NCBI RefSeq assembly: GCF_025244745.1
Contig: NZ_CP104213.1
Span: 62,001 to 126,000 of the forward strand
Length of the DNA stretch: 64,000 nt
Source of the DNA: Deinococcus rubellus
Lineage (GTDB): Bacteria > Deinococcota > Deinococci > Deinococcales > Deinococcaceae
Direction of reading: 5' to 3'
Within the stretch, counting starts at the first letter, position 1; each line of letters begins with the position of its first letter. Shown one piece after another: positions 11,926 to 19,054 of this stretch. A model generated the notes under the pieces. It did not search any database. It was not told the origin of the DNA and worked only from the letters and a program-made list of their open reading frames with translations. A program made the translations under genes and the position numbers.

Positions 11926-12126
11926 TCAGCTCCTGATCTGCTGGGGCTTGGCTGCATCCACCTACACAAGATCGCTATTGGGTTCGAAGCTGGTGCGTTC
12001 ATCTTCACTTCCCGGCTTTCTTTGTTTGTAGACACAGAGCCAAAAACTGGCGAGGCATTCTTGGGTGTGATGGCTTGAACATCGTTTACCCTTACGGGTC
12101 GTCGGGTAAGCAAGTGGGGCCTTAAA

Positions 12127-12149
12127 AGCCCCGGCCTTTAGGCCTGGGG
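12127..12149 (-). terminator. Hairpin after immA
   Basis: On the minus strand CCCCaGGCC pairs with GGCCGGGG around a TAAA loop and is followed by CTTTT. It starts 5 bases past the immA stop codon. It is nested in a wider inverted repeat, GTAAGCAA/TTGCTTAC (arms near 12113 and 12150), which resembles an IS200/IS605 end, so a relic of such an element is an alternative reading. I see no gene in 11926-12153. Confidence 0.6.
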
Positions 12150-12153
12150 TTGC

Positions 12154-12846
12154 TTACGCGCCATCCCAGTACCAATCGTCGGTATGACCACCTGTTAGAA
12201 CACCCAGAAGGCCAGTGCCGTGAGGTCGCCGCAGCAGGGAAGCTTGAGGTACAAGGATGTGCGGCTCTGGCACGCGGTCAGAAACCCAGAACGGCAACCG
12301 GAAGTTGCAGACTGAAACACCGACAATATGCTTCCCGCTGGTCAGGAACGCCGCGCGGGATTCGCAGGGCTTGTCGAAGGTGAGGCGGTCCATTGCCATT
12401 TGGTACGGCGCGCGGGTCTGGCGCATCAAAGCGGCGACCGCCTGGGCCGACACGCCGTAGCGCTTCACAGCGGCGTCCGCCATCGGCTGAGGAATCCGCA
12501 GAAAGGCAATCGCCTGATTGCACAGCCCCTCAATGATCCGTTTAGCGGTGTCTACGTCGTATTCCTTCAAGATGCGTGCTTCCAGGCCGCTCCACCAGAG
12601 CATGACGTGAGCGATCTCGTGGCGCGTCACATCGTTGTTGCCGCTGTACCACCAGGGCTGAAGGAAAATCACCGGGTCAGGGTCGGCGTCCGGCAGGGCG
12701 GAGTTATGCAGAGCGACCCGCACCCGGATTTGCAGGGCGCGGGCCAGCTTACAACTGTGCGGCTCATGATTGGCGTAGGCGTGGAGGTCTCTGATGTACT
12801 GCATGAAATCGATGGGCAGTCGCTCCAGGTCGTACTGGTCACTCAT
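12154..12846 (-). CDS. immA: ImmA/IrrE-type zinc metalloprotease
   Basis: The product has 230 residues. The zinc site is 'RHEIAHVMLWW' (HExxH at residues 76-80), with the probable third ligand Glu106 in 'IIEGLCNQAIAFLRIP', a COG2856 pattern. Proteins of this family cleave a partner XRE repressor: ImmA acts on ImmR in ICEBs1, and IrrE/PprI on DdrO in Deinococcus. Its ATG overlaps the repressor stop codon by 4 bases (ATGA), so the two are translationally coupled. The start at 12846 is preferred over in-frame codons further upstream inside the repressor gene for that reason. Expected role: inactivate the prophage repressor after DNA damage. Confidence 0.85.
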   Translation of the reverse strand: MSDQYDLERLPIDFMQYIRDLHAYANHEPHSCKLARALQIRVRVALHNSALPDADPDPVIFLQPWWYSGNNDVTRHEIAHVMLWWSGLEARILKEYDVDTAKRIIEGLCNQAIAFLRIPQPMADAAVKRYGVSAQAVAALMRQTRAPYQMAMDRLTFDKPCESRAAFLTSGKHIVGVSVCNFRLPFWVSDRVPEPHILVPQASLLRRPHGTGLLGVLTGGHTDDWYWDGA

Positions 12847-13358
12847 TTGGGCAACCATCGCCGCATGTCCATGAAGTAGTCCAACCACTGATCAACGGTT
12901 TGAAGTTCGTCTTCTTCGCCCATGTAAGCCCGGCGGAGGGCCAGCATTTGCACACTCTTGGGATTCCTCAGAGCCTCAAAGCCTGCTTTGTCCGAGTACT
13001 GGTCAATCAGCTCTTGAAGTTCGTTCGGAATGTCTAAAGTGACTTCAATTGGACCGACCACCGGCGGGATCGGCGGGCCGCGCCGAGGGGCGGAAGTGGG
13101 TGCGTCGGGCAACGAAAAAACAGCGCTGGGGCTTATGGAGCGTATCTCGTCTTCTGAAAGCTTGAGGAAGCGAGCGAGGCTTGGAAAGTGCTTGCTTCGC
13201 CCTACGCTCACTTTCCCATTTTCCAGCTCTGAGACGTACGTTTCGACCGTTATGGTCGTATTTTCTACCACTTCGGTCTGCGTATACCCCAGCGCTTCTC
13301 GACGAGCGCGAATAAGTTGCCCGGCCTCAAATTTGTTCAGCGGCTCTTCGACAGCCAT
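12843..13358 (-). CDS. immR: XRE-family prophage repressor
   Basis: The product has 171 residues. The N-terminal helix-turn-helix covers about residues 14-70 ('LIRARREALGYTQTEVVENT', then 'VSELENGKVSVGRSK'). A Pro-rich linker ('PTSAPRRGPPIPPVVGP') leads to a C-terminal helical part, probably for dimer formation and for recognition by the protease. The ATG at 13358 has GGGGGTG 4 bases upstream; a GTG two codons earlier is possible. It lies back to back with the Cro-like gene across two operator-like sites. Likely the lysogeny repressor, cleaved by the overlapping ImmA-type protease. Confidence 0.85.
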   Translation of the reverse strand: MAVEEPLNKFEAGQLIRARREALGYTQTEVVENTTITVETYVSELENGKVSVGRSKHFPSLARFLKLSEDEIRSISPSAVFSLPDAPTSAPRRGPPIPPVVGPIEVTLDIPNELQELIDQYSDKAGFEALRNPKSVQMLALRRAYMGEEDELQTVDQWLDYFMDMRRWLPK

Positions 13359-13410
13359 ATTCACCCCCTAAGAAGGACATGGGATTTAGCACCTGCATGG
13401 CCATGCCCCT

Positions 13411-13430
13411 ACTTATGTCATATCCTAAGT
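13411..13430. promoter_or_regulatory. Operator O1 of the prophage switch
   Basis: ACTTATGTCATATCCTAAGT has perfect ACTTA/TAAGT ends. It matches the reverse complement of the site at 13483-13502 at 16 of 20 positions, and the shared core CATATCC identifies them as two copies of one site. O1 covers the -10 box of the repressor promoter, so it should mediate autoregulation. Confidence 0.75.
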
Positions 13431-13445
13431 TAGATTTCAAGCCAA
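13417..13445 (-). promoter_or_regulatory. Promoter of the repressor/immA operon
   Basis: Read on the minus strand: -35 TTGGCT (13440-13445), 17-base spacer, -10 TATGAC (13417-13422). The repressor ATG lies about 60 bases downstream. Operator O1 overlaps the -10 box. Confidence 0.55.
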
Positions 13446-13473
13446 GTTAACTCTAGATAGGCTAACAGCTATC

Positions 13474-13503
13474 TTGACTACTACTTGGGATATGTACTAA
13501 GTT
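13474..13503 (+). promoter_or_regulatory. Early (Cro-side) promoter, leaderless
   Basis: -35 TTGACT (13474-13479), 18-base spacer, -10 TAAGTT (13498-13503). The ATG of the Cro-like gene begins at 13510, seven bases after the -10 box, so the mRNA should start at the start codon. Operator O2 covers the spacer end and most of the -10 box. Confidence 0.65.
13483..13502. promoter_or_regulatory. Operator O2 of the prophage switch
   Basis: ACTTGGGATATGTACTAAGT has near-perfect 5-base ends (ACTTG/TAAGT) and lies in the opposite orientation to O1, 72 bases away centre to centre. Binding here would block the early promoter, as expected for lysogenic repression. Confidence 0.75.
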
Positions 13504-13509
13504 TAAGAT

Positions 13510-13812
13510 ATGCCCGAGAATACGAAGATTGAGCACGTTGGGGAGGCTATAAAAGCCCGCCGCACTGTGCTGGGGCTGACCCAGACCGAGCTTTGTAAAC
13601 GGCTCGGCTGGAACCAAAAAAGTATCAGCACGATCAGCCAGATCGAGAATGGATCAAATACCAACTTGACCCTTGAGAGCTTGCGGCGTTTCGCACAGGC
13701 TCTCGATTTTTCGGTCTCTGACTTAGTACATGGGCTATCTACTGATCTCCAAGTACAGGAGGCTGCCCCCACCGCAGTCCGCCCCGATCCCGAAACCCAG
13801 GCGTCCGCGTGA
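13510..13812 (+). CDS. Cro-like XRE regulator
   Basis: The product has 100 residues with an N-terminal helix-turn-helix (residues 12-75: 'IKARRTVLGLTQTELCKRLG', 'ISQIENGSNTNLTLESLRRF') and a short disordered tail. The gene starts without a ribosome site directly at the predicted transcription start. It is divergent from the repressor and is the first gene of the rightward early operon, the position of cro in lambdoid phages. It probably binds the same two operators. Confidence 0.8.
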   Translation: MPENTKIEHVGEAIKARRTVLGLTQTELCKRLGWNQKSISTISQIENGSNTNLTLESLRRFAQALDFSVSDLVHGLSTDLQVQEAAPTAVRPDPETQASA

Positions 13813-13988
13813 GCGGGCAGAGCAATTCCACCCAGGAGGTCCCCCCTGCCCTAATCCCCACGAACACCACCACGTACAGCCACGACCCGGCCCGTCTCAG
13901 GGCGCTGCACGAGGTACTCGCCGAGATCGTTCAGGCGTTGCCGCCAGTACCGCAGCCAGCGCCCGTCAAGGTTCAAGCCAGCCGGTAA
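13809..13988 (+). CDS. Small early phage protein
   Basis: A 59-codon frame starts at a GTG that overlaps the cro stop (GTGA). The product is polar, with a Pro/Thr-rich first half and one helix ('PARLRALHEVLAEIVQAL') followed by a Pro/Val tail. The 4-base overlap and operon position support expression. No family recognised. Confidence 0.5.
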   Translation: MSGQSNSTQEVPPALIPTNTTTYSHDPARLRALHEVLAEIVQALPPVPQPAPVKVQASR

Positions 13989-14053
13989 GCACGAAAAACC
14001 CCCACGAGTTCAGCCATCGAAGCGACTCAGTGGGGGGCAAAGGAGACCCCAAC

Positions 14054-14617
14054 ATGTTACAGCCGATTCCCACACAAACCAAGCCCCACCTCCTCAAAGC
14101 CCACGCTGAGCGCTGCACCCACTGTGGCCGCGCCCTGACCCACCCCGGCAGCGTCATTCCCTTCGTCGGCGTGGTCGGCCCCGAGTGCCGCCACAAGTTC
14201 GGCTCGCTGCTCGCGCTGGTGGCCGACGTGGAAATGCTCCAGTTCGACATCGACGATATGGGCAGTCAGCGCCTGGCGAGCGGCATCTGCGCCACCCTGC
14301 GCCAGATCGGCTTCGAGGTGCAGAAAAACGTCAACCTGAGCACGCGCGTGCTGTGGCTGGAAATCGGCAGCCGCCGGGTGACGCGGCGCGGCGACGCCAT
14401 GATCGAGACCTGGGAGCAGGTGCGCGCCGAGTTTGAGACTCGCCTCAAGCTCGCCGCCGCTGAGCGCGACGAGGCCGCCCCTTACGTTCCCACCGAGCCG
14501 GTTCACAAGTGGGGCATTTCCCGGTTCAAAGGCCAGCTGGAGTTCCTGACCGGGCGCGGGTTGATCGACGAGGCCAATGTCCTGACGGCGGCTTACCGGA
14601 ATGGAGCCATGGCGTGA
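14054..14617 (+). CDS. Early phage protein with N-terminal zinc knuckle
   Basis: The product has 187 residues. The ATG follows AAAGGAGA with 7-base spacing. 'CTHCGRAL' at residues 20-27 and 'GPECRHKFG' near 43-51 form a four-ligand zinc site of the kind seen in small phage and plasmid proteins that bind nucleic acid. The C-terminal half is helical ('LEFLTGRGLIDEANVLTAAY'). It begins the block of overlapping early genes. Function unknown. Confidence 0.7.
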   Translation: MLQPIPTQTKPHLLKAHAERCTHCGRALTHPGSVIPFVGVVGPECRHKFGSLLALVADVEMLQFDIDDMGSQRLASGICATLRQIGFEVQKNVNLSTRVLWLEIGSRRVTRRGDAMIETWEQVRAEFETRLKLAAAERDEAAPYVPTEPVHKWGISRFKGQLEFLTGRGLIDEANVLTAAYRNGAMA

Positions 14618-14898
14618 GCGACCCCCTTTACGCCGCCAACCTTCGCAGCGACGGGTGGGGCGACTTCGAGATCGCCCAGATTTCGGTGAACGCCTGCGAG
14701 CTGCCCATCCGCCTGAGCCTGCCGCATACCTCACTCGATAGCGCTCCGGAGGATTTGGGGCTGGTGACCGTCACCAAGGTCCTGACGGCCTGCGGGGCCC
14801 GGCTGCTGGCCGTCCATTTGATCGAAGCGGCGCAGGCCGTTGAAGACGCACTCAGCGAACCCATGACTTTCGAAGATCTCATGGCGCGTCAAGGCTGA
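14614..14898 (+). CDS. Hypothetical early phage protein
   Basis: 94 residues from a GTG overlapping the previous stop by 4 bases; the frame is open further upstream, but that part overlaps the real upstream gene. The C-terminal half is helical and ends 'TFEDLMARQG'. No family recognised. Overlapping starts on both sides show it belongs to the translationally coupled early operon. Confidence 0.6.
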   Translation: MSDPLYAANLRSDGWGDFEIAQISVNACELPIRLSLPHTSLDSAPEDLGLVTVTKVLTACGARLLAVHLIEAAQAVEDALSEPMTFEDLMARQG

Positions 14899-15107
14899 TG
14901 ATCGCCACCATTCCGTCCCACCCACTCAGCGAGGTCCGCCAGGCCATTGACGCTGCCTCCGCCCGGTACTTCGAGCTGGCCCGCGAGGGCGTCTCCCTCT
15001 GGCGCACTGGCGCGGCGCAGGAAGCGCGGAACGCCAACCAAGCTGAGAAGGACGCGGTCTACGCCCAGTGGCGGCAACCCATCGGTGAGATCGGGGGGGC
15101 GGCGTGA
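14898..15107 (+). CDS. Hypothetical early phage protein
   Basis: 69 residues; the ATG shares one base with the upstream stop (TGATG). Mostly helical and charged ('VRQAIDAASARYFELAREGV', then a Gln/Ala/Glu-rich helix). No family recognised. Confidence 0.6.
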   Translation: MIATIPSHPLSEVRQAIDAASARYFELAREGVSLWRTGAAQEARNANQAEKDAVYAQWRQPIGEIGGAA

Positions 15108-15232
15108 CCCTGCGCGAGCTGCTTGATGCGGCGAGCATCCGCCGCCGCGCCCTGGCGCTGCCGGCCGAGCGCTATCCCCGGCCCACTCCCAGCCAGCCCA
15201 GCGCCATGCAGCTTGAACGGTGGCGGCTGTGA
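15104..15232 (+). CDS. Very small early phage protein
   Basis: A 42-codon frame from a GTG that overlaps the previous stop (GTGA). The product is Arg-rich ('LRELLDAASIRRRALALPAE') with a Pro-rich tail, and its stop overlaps the next start. The perfect coupling on both sides is the main support; the family is unknown. Confidence 0.5.
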   Translation: MTLRELLDAASIRRRALALPAERYPRPTPSQPSAMQLERWRL

Positions 15233-15411
15233 GGTGGGTCGTGCTGCTCGCCGTCTACCTGCTGGGCCTGCTGCTGTTCCGGCGTTGGTGCGGCCTGCTG
15301 ACGCCCGAACAGGCCGTCGCCGTCTCGGTGCTCCAAGCCGTGCTGATGCTGACCATCATCTGCGCCCTGCTCAACCCCTCCCCCACCGAGGTCGACCATG
15401 AAACTGAGTGA
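15229..15411 (+). CDS. Small predicted membrane protein of the early operon
   Basis: A 60-residue product from a GTG overlapping the previous stop by 4 bases. It has two hydrophobic spans ('WVVLLAVYLLGLLLF' and 'AVAVSVLQAVLMLTIICALL') joined by a short basic turn, so it is probably a hairpin in the inner membrane. No family recognised. Confidence 0.55.
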   Translation: MRWVVLLAVYLLGLLLFRRWCGLLTPEQAVAVSVLQAVLMLTIICALLNPSPTEVDHETE

Positions 15412-15487
15412 TGTCTCCAAGCGCCTTCAGGCTCCTTTCCCAGAGGCCGCGCTACAAAGTCTGCACCCGGTGGCCAGCCATGCCTGA
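15398..15487 (+). CDS. DdrA/Rad52-like micro-ORF (N-terminal fragment)
   Basis: A 29-codon frame begins 'MKLSDVSKRLQAPFPEAAL'. From memory, Deinococcus DdrA, a Rad52-type DNA-end-binding protein, begins MKLSDVQKRLQAPFP, so the first 15 residues are almost identical. The frame overlaps the previous gene by 14 bases and stops 8 bases into the next one. The Rad52 core is absent, so this is either the relic of a phage single-strand annealing protein with an internal deletion or a short peptide kept for another purpose. Identification rests on recall of one sequence. Confidence 0.4.
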   Translation: MKLSDVSKRLQAPFPEAALQSLHPVASHA

Positions 15488-15695
15488 AGATCTGCAAGCC
15501 GAGCGCACCCACACGTGCATGTCCTGCTTCGGCACCTTCACCTCTTCCCGCTCGGCCCACGCCTGCCACAGAGGCAGCGCCTGCCCCTTCGACGAGCCGG
15601 ATAACTGGGAGAGCTACGAGCCGGACCCGGTGGCCGACTGGGGACCGTATGGAGCTGATCCCAATCCGGTGGCGATCTGGGACGACTTGCTATGA
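15480..15695 (+). CDS. Small Cys/His-rich early phage protein
   Basis: 71 residues. A zinc-finger-like block, 'HTCMSCFGTFTSSRSAHAC', is followed by 'HRGSACP' and an acidic Trp-rich tail ('EPDPVADWGPYGADPNPVAI'). The start overlaps the previous frame by 8 bases and the stop overlaps the next ATG. Cys spacing suggests one zinc ion. Function unknown. Confidence 0.55.
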   Translation: MPEDLQAERTHTCMSCFGTFTSSRSAHACHRGSACPFDEPDNWESYEPDPVADWGPYGADPNPVAIWDDLL

Positions 15696-16459
15696 AGGCT
15701 GATGAAGTATCTGCCCTGACCGAGCTGCTCGCGGAGATGTTCGCCGAAGCAGCGGGTGGCCCGCCTGCCCGCCGGGCCGTGGCACGCGGCCTGCACCTGA
15801 AAGCCTCGGTGCGGGAGAGTGGCCGCCGCGAGTTGCTGATCTGGCGCAAGGCTGGCCTGCCCAGCAAGAAGGAGTGGGACGGGGTGGCGCGTGACGCCGG
15901 GTTCGTCGAGCCGAAGTTCCAGCCCTGGACGAGCGAGGGCAAAGACGGCTTCCACGTCCGCGATCTGGCCGACTGGCAGCACCTCTGCACCCACGAGTGG
16001 GACGGAGTGATATTCCTGAGTGGGCGCACGGAAAGCGGCACCTCGCGGACCTGTGATCGTTGCGGGACCAACGCCTCGGTGATGCACAAGAAACGGGCCA
16101 AGCACAGCACCTTCCTGTCCAACGGGCACGGGGTCAGCGAGGCGGTGTATGCCCGCATCACGGTGGCCGGGCCGATGCCCAGCACCCTCGACGCTGAGGC
16201 CCGTGCGGCACTGCTCAGCGAGATGGCCGGGCAAGAGGTGACCGTGAATAGCCGCCTGGTGCTTCAGGGCGCGGTATGCGGTTTGTGCAGGCACGGGGAG
16301 CCGGACTGGGATCTGGTCACCTGCACCCTCGGCTGGGAAGGCCATGAACGCCCCGTCAGCTCCCACCCCGGCGTGCCGTTGCCCCTGCTCGCGCCACAAA
16401 CGCATTGCATGGCCCTGGGCGGGAACAGGTGGCTGCCCACGCGAGAGGCGATGGGATGA
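15692..16459 (+). CDS. Early phage protein with two Cys pairs
   Basis: 255 residues; the ATG overlaps the previous stop (ATGA). CxxC pairs occur at 'RTCDRCGT' (near residue 121) and 'CGLCRHGE' (near 196), which may form a zinc ribbon across an insert. The N-terminal 90 residues look helical and basic. No family recognised; position just before the replication initiator suggests a role in DNA metabolism. Confidence 0.6.
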   Translation: MKADEVSALTELLAEMFAEAAGGPPARRAVARGLHLKASVRESGRRELLIWRKAGLPSKKEWDGVARDAGFVEPKFQPWTSEGKDGFHVRDLADWQHLCTHEWDGVIFLSGRTESGTSRTCDRCGTNASVMHKKRAKHSTFLSNGHGVSEAVYARITVAGPMPSTLDAEARAALLSEMAGQEVTVNSRLVLQGAVCGLCRHGEPDWDLVTCTLGWEGHERPVSSHPGVPLPLLAPQTHCMALGGNRWLPTREAMG

Positions 16460-17396
16460 GCCGTCAGCGTGGAAGCTACACCATTCACAGCAACTGGGTA
16501 GACGACCTCGCCCCCAGCCTTCCCGGCTGTGCGGGCTGGGTTCTGCTCAAGCTAGACGCCCAAACCAACTACAAACGCCAGACCCTGACGGTCGGCCAAC
16601 TGCTCGATGTGCTGCCCTACAAGGTGCGCTCAATTCAGCAGGCGCTCGCTTATCTGCTGCAGGAAGGGCACGCCCTCGGTGCAAGCGACGTGTACGTCTT
16701 GCGCGGGGCTTGCACGCCCCTTGCACCAGCAACGTGCAAAAGTGTGCGCTACGAAATGCCGAAGAATCCGCGCCAGGACGAAGAAACCCAGGAAAGTTAT
16801 TCGGCAATAGATTGCACAATCAGAAGGAATCAGAAGGAATCAGAAGATAAAGAAGAACAGAGAAAAGATTCCCCCCTACCCCCGAGGGGGAAGCGCGGGA
16901 CCGCGCCGCGCCGATTCAGACTGAAGGCTTCGAGATCGTTGAGGTTCCAGCACAGCACCCTGCTGCCTCACTGGATTCTGCCCAAAGCTCCCCAGAACCC
17001 AAGCCGAAAAAAGCCACCAGCACGCCAAAAGTTCCGCGCAGCGCGGCCCCGGCGTTGCCCGAGCTGCCCGCCGACCTGGCGGCGCTGCCAGGCATGCCGG
17101 AAGCCTGGGCGCAGTGGTTCGAGTACCGCCGCCAGCGCCGCCTGCCGACCCCACCCCTGACGGCCACCGGCATGGCGAACCGTCTCCAGCGCTTCGCCGC
17201 CGAGGGCGACGACCCAGCGGAGGTGATCCGAAACAGCATCGAGTGCGGCCATCAGGGCCTCTTTCGGGCCGAAAAGCCGAGGAACCTGAAGTTCCCGAGC
17301 CGCCCGCAGACCACTGAAGCCGCCGACGCCCGCGCGCTGACCACCGCCCAGGCCGTGTACGCCGCACTCCAGGAGGATGAGAAACTTGCTTTCTGA
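16456..17396 (+). CDS. Phage replication initiator, split by a frameshift
   Basis: The first frame (16456-17160) starts with a winged-helix domain like phage replisome organisers ('LTVGQLLDVLPYKVRSIQQA', about residues 44-80), then an acidic linker. From about 16851 the coding pattern moves to the -1 frame, which runs to 17396. That frame carries the usual C-terminal domain: 'AWAQWFEYRRQRR', then 'PAEVIRNSIECGHQGLF', matching the family 'vI..SI..gW.GLf'. The switch point is near 'GATTCCCCCCTACCCCCG' (16867-16884). One extra base in a C run would give a single 313-residue protein, so a one-base loss, a sequencing error or -1 slippage can all explain it. Role: bind the origin and recruit helicase. 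Confidence 0.7.
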
Positions 17397-17874
17397 CCAC
17401 GTGTTCGCCGCTGGCTGGACGGTGCTTCAAGACCGCTTTGGTCGCGCTTTTACCACCCAGACCACCAAGATTTACCGCGAGATTCTGAGCGCCGAACTGA
17501 CTGACACCGCGTTCCAGACCGCCTGCCGCGCCGCGTTCCGCTTTGAGACGTACTTCCCCAGCCCCCAGAAGCTGATCGACCTCGCCACCGGCAAGGACTT
17601 CGAAGCGCTGGCCCTCGCCGAGTGGGACACCTGCCTGATCCGTGCCCGCAGCGGCGAGATGGCGACCCTGCCCAACACCAGCGCCCGAATCGTCATGAAC
17701 AGCGCCACCAACGGCACGCCCCTCGGAAGCGTCGCGGCAGACCGCCTGGACTGGATCAAGCGGGAGTTCATCAAGCGCTACGCCGCCCAGCTCGCCACCG
17801 AAGCCCAGCAGCGCACGCCCGCCGTGCTACCCAGCATCACCAACAAGGAGCTGACCCATGTTTCTGCCAACTGA
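17377..17874 (+). CDS. Phage protein downstream of the initiator, possibly a helicase loader
   Basis: 165 residues. The N-terminal part ('FQTACRAAFRFETYFPSPQKL') resembles the start of phage helicase loader/inhibitor proteins (a helical pair followed by 'FPSPQKL'), which normally sit just after the replication initiator. This is inference from position and one motif. An AGGAGG directly abuts the ATG at 17377, too close to serve it; a TTG at 17386 has better spacing and may be the true start. Confidence 0.5.
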   Translation: MRNLLSDHVFAAGWTVLQDRFGRAFTTQTTKIYREILSAELTDTAFQTACRAAFRFETYFPSPQKLIDLATGKDFEALALAEWDTCLIRARSGEMATLPNTSARIVMNSATNGTPLGSVAADRLDWIKREFIKRYAAQLATEAQQRTPAVLPSITNKELTHVSAN

Positions 17875-18121
17875 CGCGCCCCGCTTCTTGGACAGAACGG
17901 CACCTACCGGGCCTGTCCGCTCAGGCCGCCCGGTAACGTTCGGTGAAGCCCTCGGCGTGCGCGAAGGCGAGGGGCTGGAACTCAACGCCTGCAAGGCCGC
18001 CGTGTGCGCGCACTGCGGCGCTGAGCCCAGGCTCTACACCCACGCCAGTCCCAGGGGCCGCGAGATCGCCATCTGGATTCCTAAAGAGCACCGCTGCCCC
18101 CTCAAGGCGGCTGCGTCATGA
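17858..18121 (+). CDS. Small phage protein with a Cys pair
   Basis: 87 residues with AAGGAG 7 bases before the ATG. 'CAHCGAEPRLYTH' with a late 'HRC' suggests a small zinc ribbon. It overlaps both neighbours in the early operon. Function unknown. Confidence 0.6.
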   Translation: MFLPTDAPRFLDRTAPTGPVRSGRPVTFGEALGVREGEGLELNACKAAVCAHCGAEPRLYTHASPRGREIAIWIPKEHRCPLKAAAS

Positions 18122-18369
18122 CCTCAGCCGAGTCCGCCACCCTCACTGCTGCCCACGTCTACGCCGCTGCCATGCGGGCTGAGTCCACTGCCCGAAAAGC
18201 CTACAAACTCACCCAGCGGGCACCCGGCACGCCAGCGCCGGAAGTTCGCCGGCTGCACGATGCCATGGTGAGGGCCGAGGATGCCACGATGGAAGCCCGC
18301 TCGGCCATGATTCGAGCCGTGCGGGGCCTGAATGGGCGCAACGCAGCAGACATCGTGGGTGCGCCGTGA
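18118..18369 (+). CDS. Helical early phage protein
   Basis: 83 residues, almost entirely Ala/Arg/Met-rich helix ('AHVYAAAMRAESTARKAYKL', 'LHDAMVRAEDATMEARSAMI'). ATGA overlaps with both neighbours show coupling. No family recognised. Confidence 0.6.
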   Translation: MTSAESATLTAAHVYAAAMRAESTARKAYKLTQRAPGTPAPEVRRLHDAMVRAEDATMEARSAMIRAVRGLNGRNAADIVGAP

Positions 18370-18830
18370 CCCGGCAGCAAATCGCCTCCGCGAGTGTCGG
18401 CGGACACTCAAGCGGAGGCAGAGGCGAGTCTACTCCCGGGAAGAAGCCTGTCAACTCGCGTCGCAAAGGTGCGGACGGGGAGCGCGAGTTCGCCCATGCC
18501 CTCGCCGACGCTGGGTTCCCGGCCACTCGCGGCCAGCAGCACGCGGGCGGCGCAGACTCGCCGGATGTGCGCTGCGAGGCCCTGGCCTGGATCCACTTTG
18601 AAGTGAAGCGCCTGGCCGACTGCAAGATGTTCAGCCCTGCCCAGATCAGGGAGTGGGCGGCGCAGGCCAGACGCGACGCGGGACCCGCGAAGCTGCCGGT
18701 ACTGGCCCACCGCTGGAATGGGCAGTCAACGTGGTGGATTCGCGTCCTGCCGACTGACTACCGTCTCCCGTACTGGCAGACCCTGAGCGAGTTCCTGACT
18801 GATGTGGTCGAACGCGCGAGCAAGCCGTGA
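18366..18830 (+). CDS. PD-(D/E)XK-type nuclease / Holliday junction resolvase-like
   Basis: 154 residues from a GTG overlapping the previous stop. The core reads 'KGADGEREFAHALADAGFPA', 'GGADSPDVRCE' and 'IHFEVKRLADCKMF': an early Glu helix, then the catalytic Asp and E-x-K of archaeal-type resolvases and related phage nucleases. It would cut branched DNA during phage recombination or packaging. The first codons (GTGACCCGGCAGCAAA) are also found at the start of the broken gene at 62074-62468. Confidence 0.65.
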   Translation: MTRQQIASASVGGHSSGGRGESTPGKKPVNSRRKGADGEREFAHALADAGFPATRGQQHAGGADSPDVRCEALAWIHFEVKRLADCKMFSPAQIREWAAQARRDAGPAKLPVLAHRWNGQSTWWIRVLPTDYRLPYWQTLSEFLTDVVERASKP

Positions 18831-19054
18831 GCTACCGCACCCACAAGCTCCGCCGTGCCCTGGTCCTCCAGGCCCAGCAGCCGCGCCCCATCTGCGAGAT
18901 CGTGTTCAGTCCGAGCCTCGGCGTGCTGATGGCCCGCCCGCCTGCCGCGCTGCTCCCACCGGTCATCCGCTTTGACCCGTGGCGCGACTTCACCGAGAGC
19001 CTTTACCCGCTGCGGTTCCTGATCGGGCGGCAGCTCAGCGAGGTTTACACATGA
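18827..19054 (+). CDS. Hypothetical early phage protein
   Basis: 75 residues from a GTG overlapping the nuclease stop. Basic N-terminus ('SYRTHKLRRALVLQAQQPRP'), with 'FDPWRDFTESLYPLRFLIGR' near the end. No family recognised. Its stop overlaps the next start (ATGA). Confidence 0.55.
   Translation: MSYRTHKLRRALVLQAQQPRPICEIVFSPSLGVLMARPPAALLPPVIRFDPWRDFTESLYPLRFLIGRQLSEVYT

Noticed and set aside
12113..12157. Complete IS200/IS605 end next to immA
   Set aside because: The nested palindromes resemble such an end, but no tnpA or tnpB remnant lies nearby and the hairpin works as a terminator, so only the terminator was annotated.
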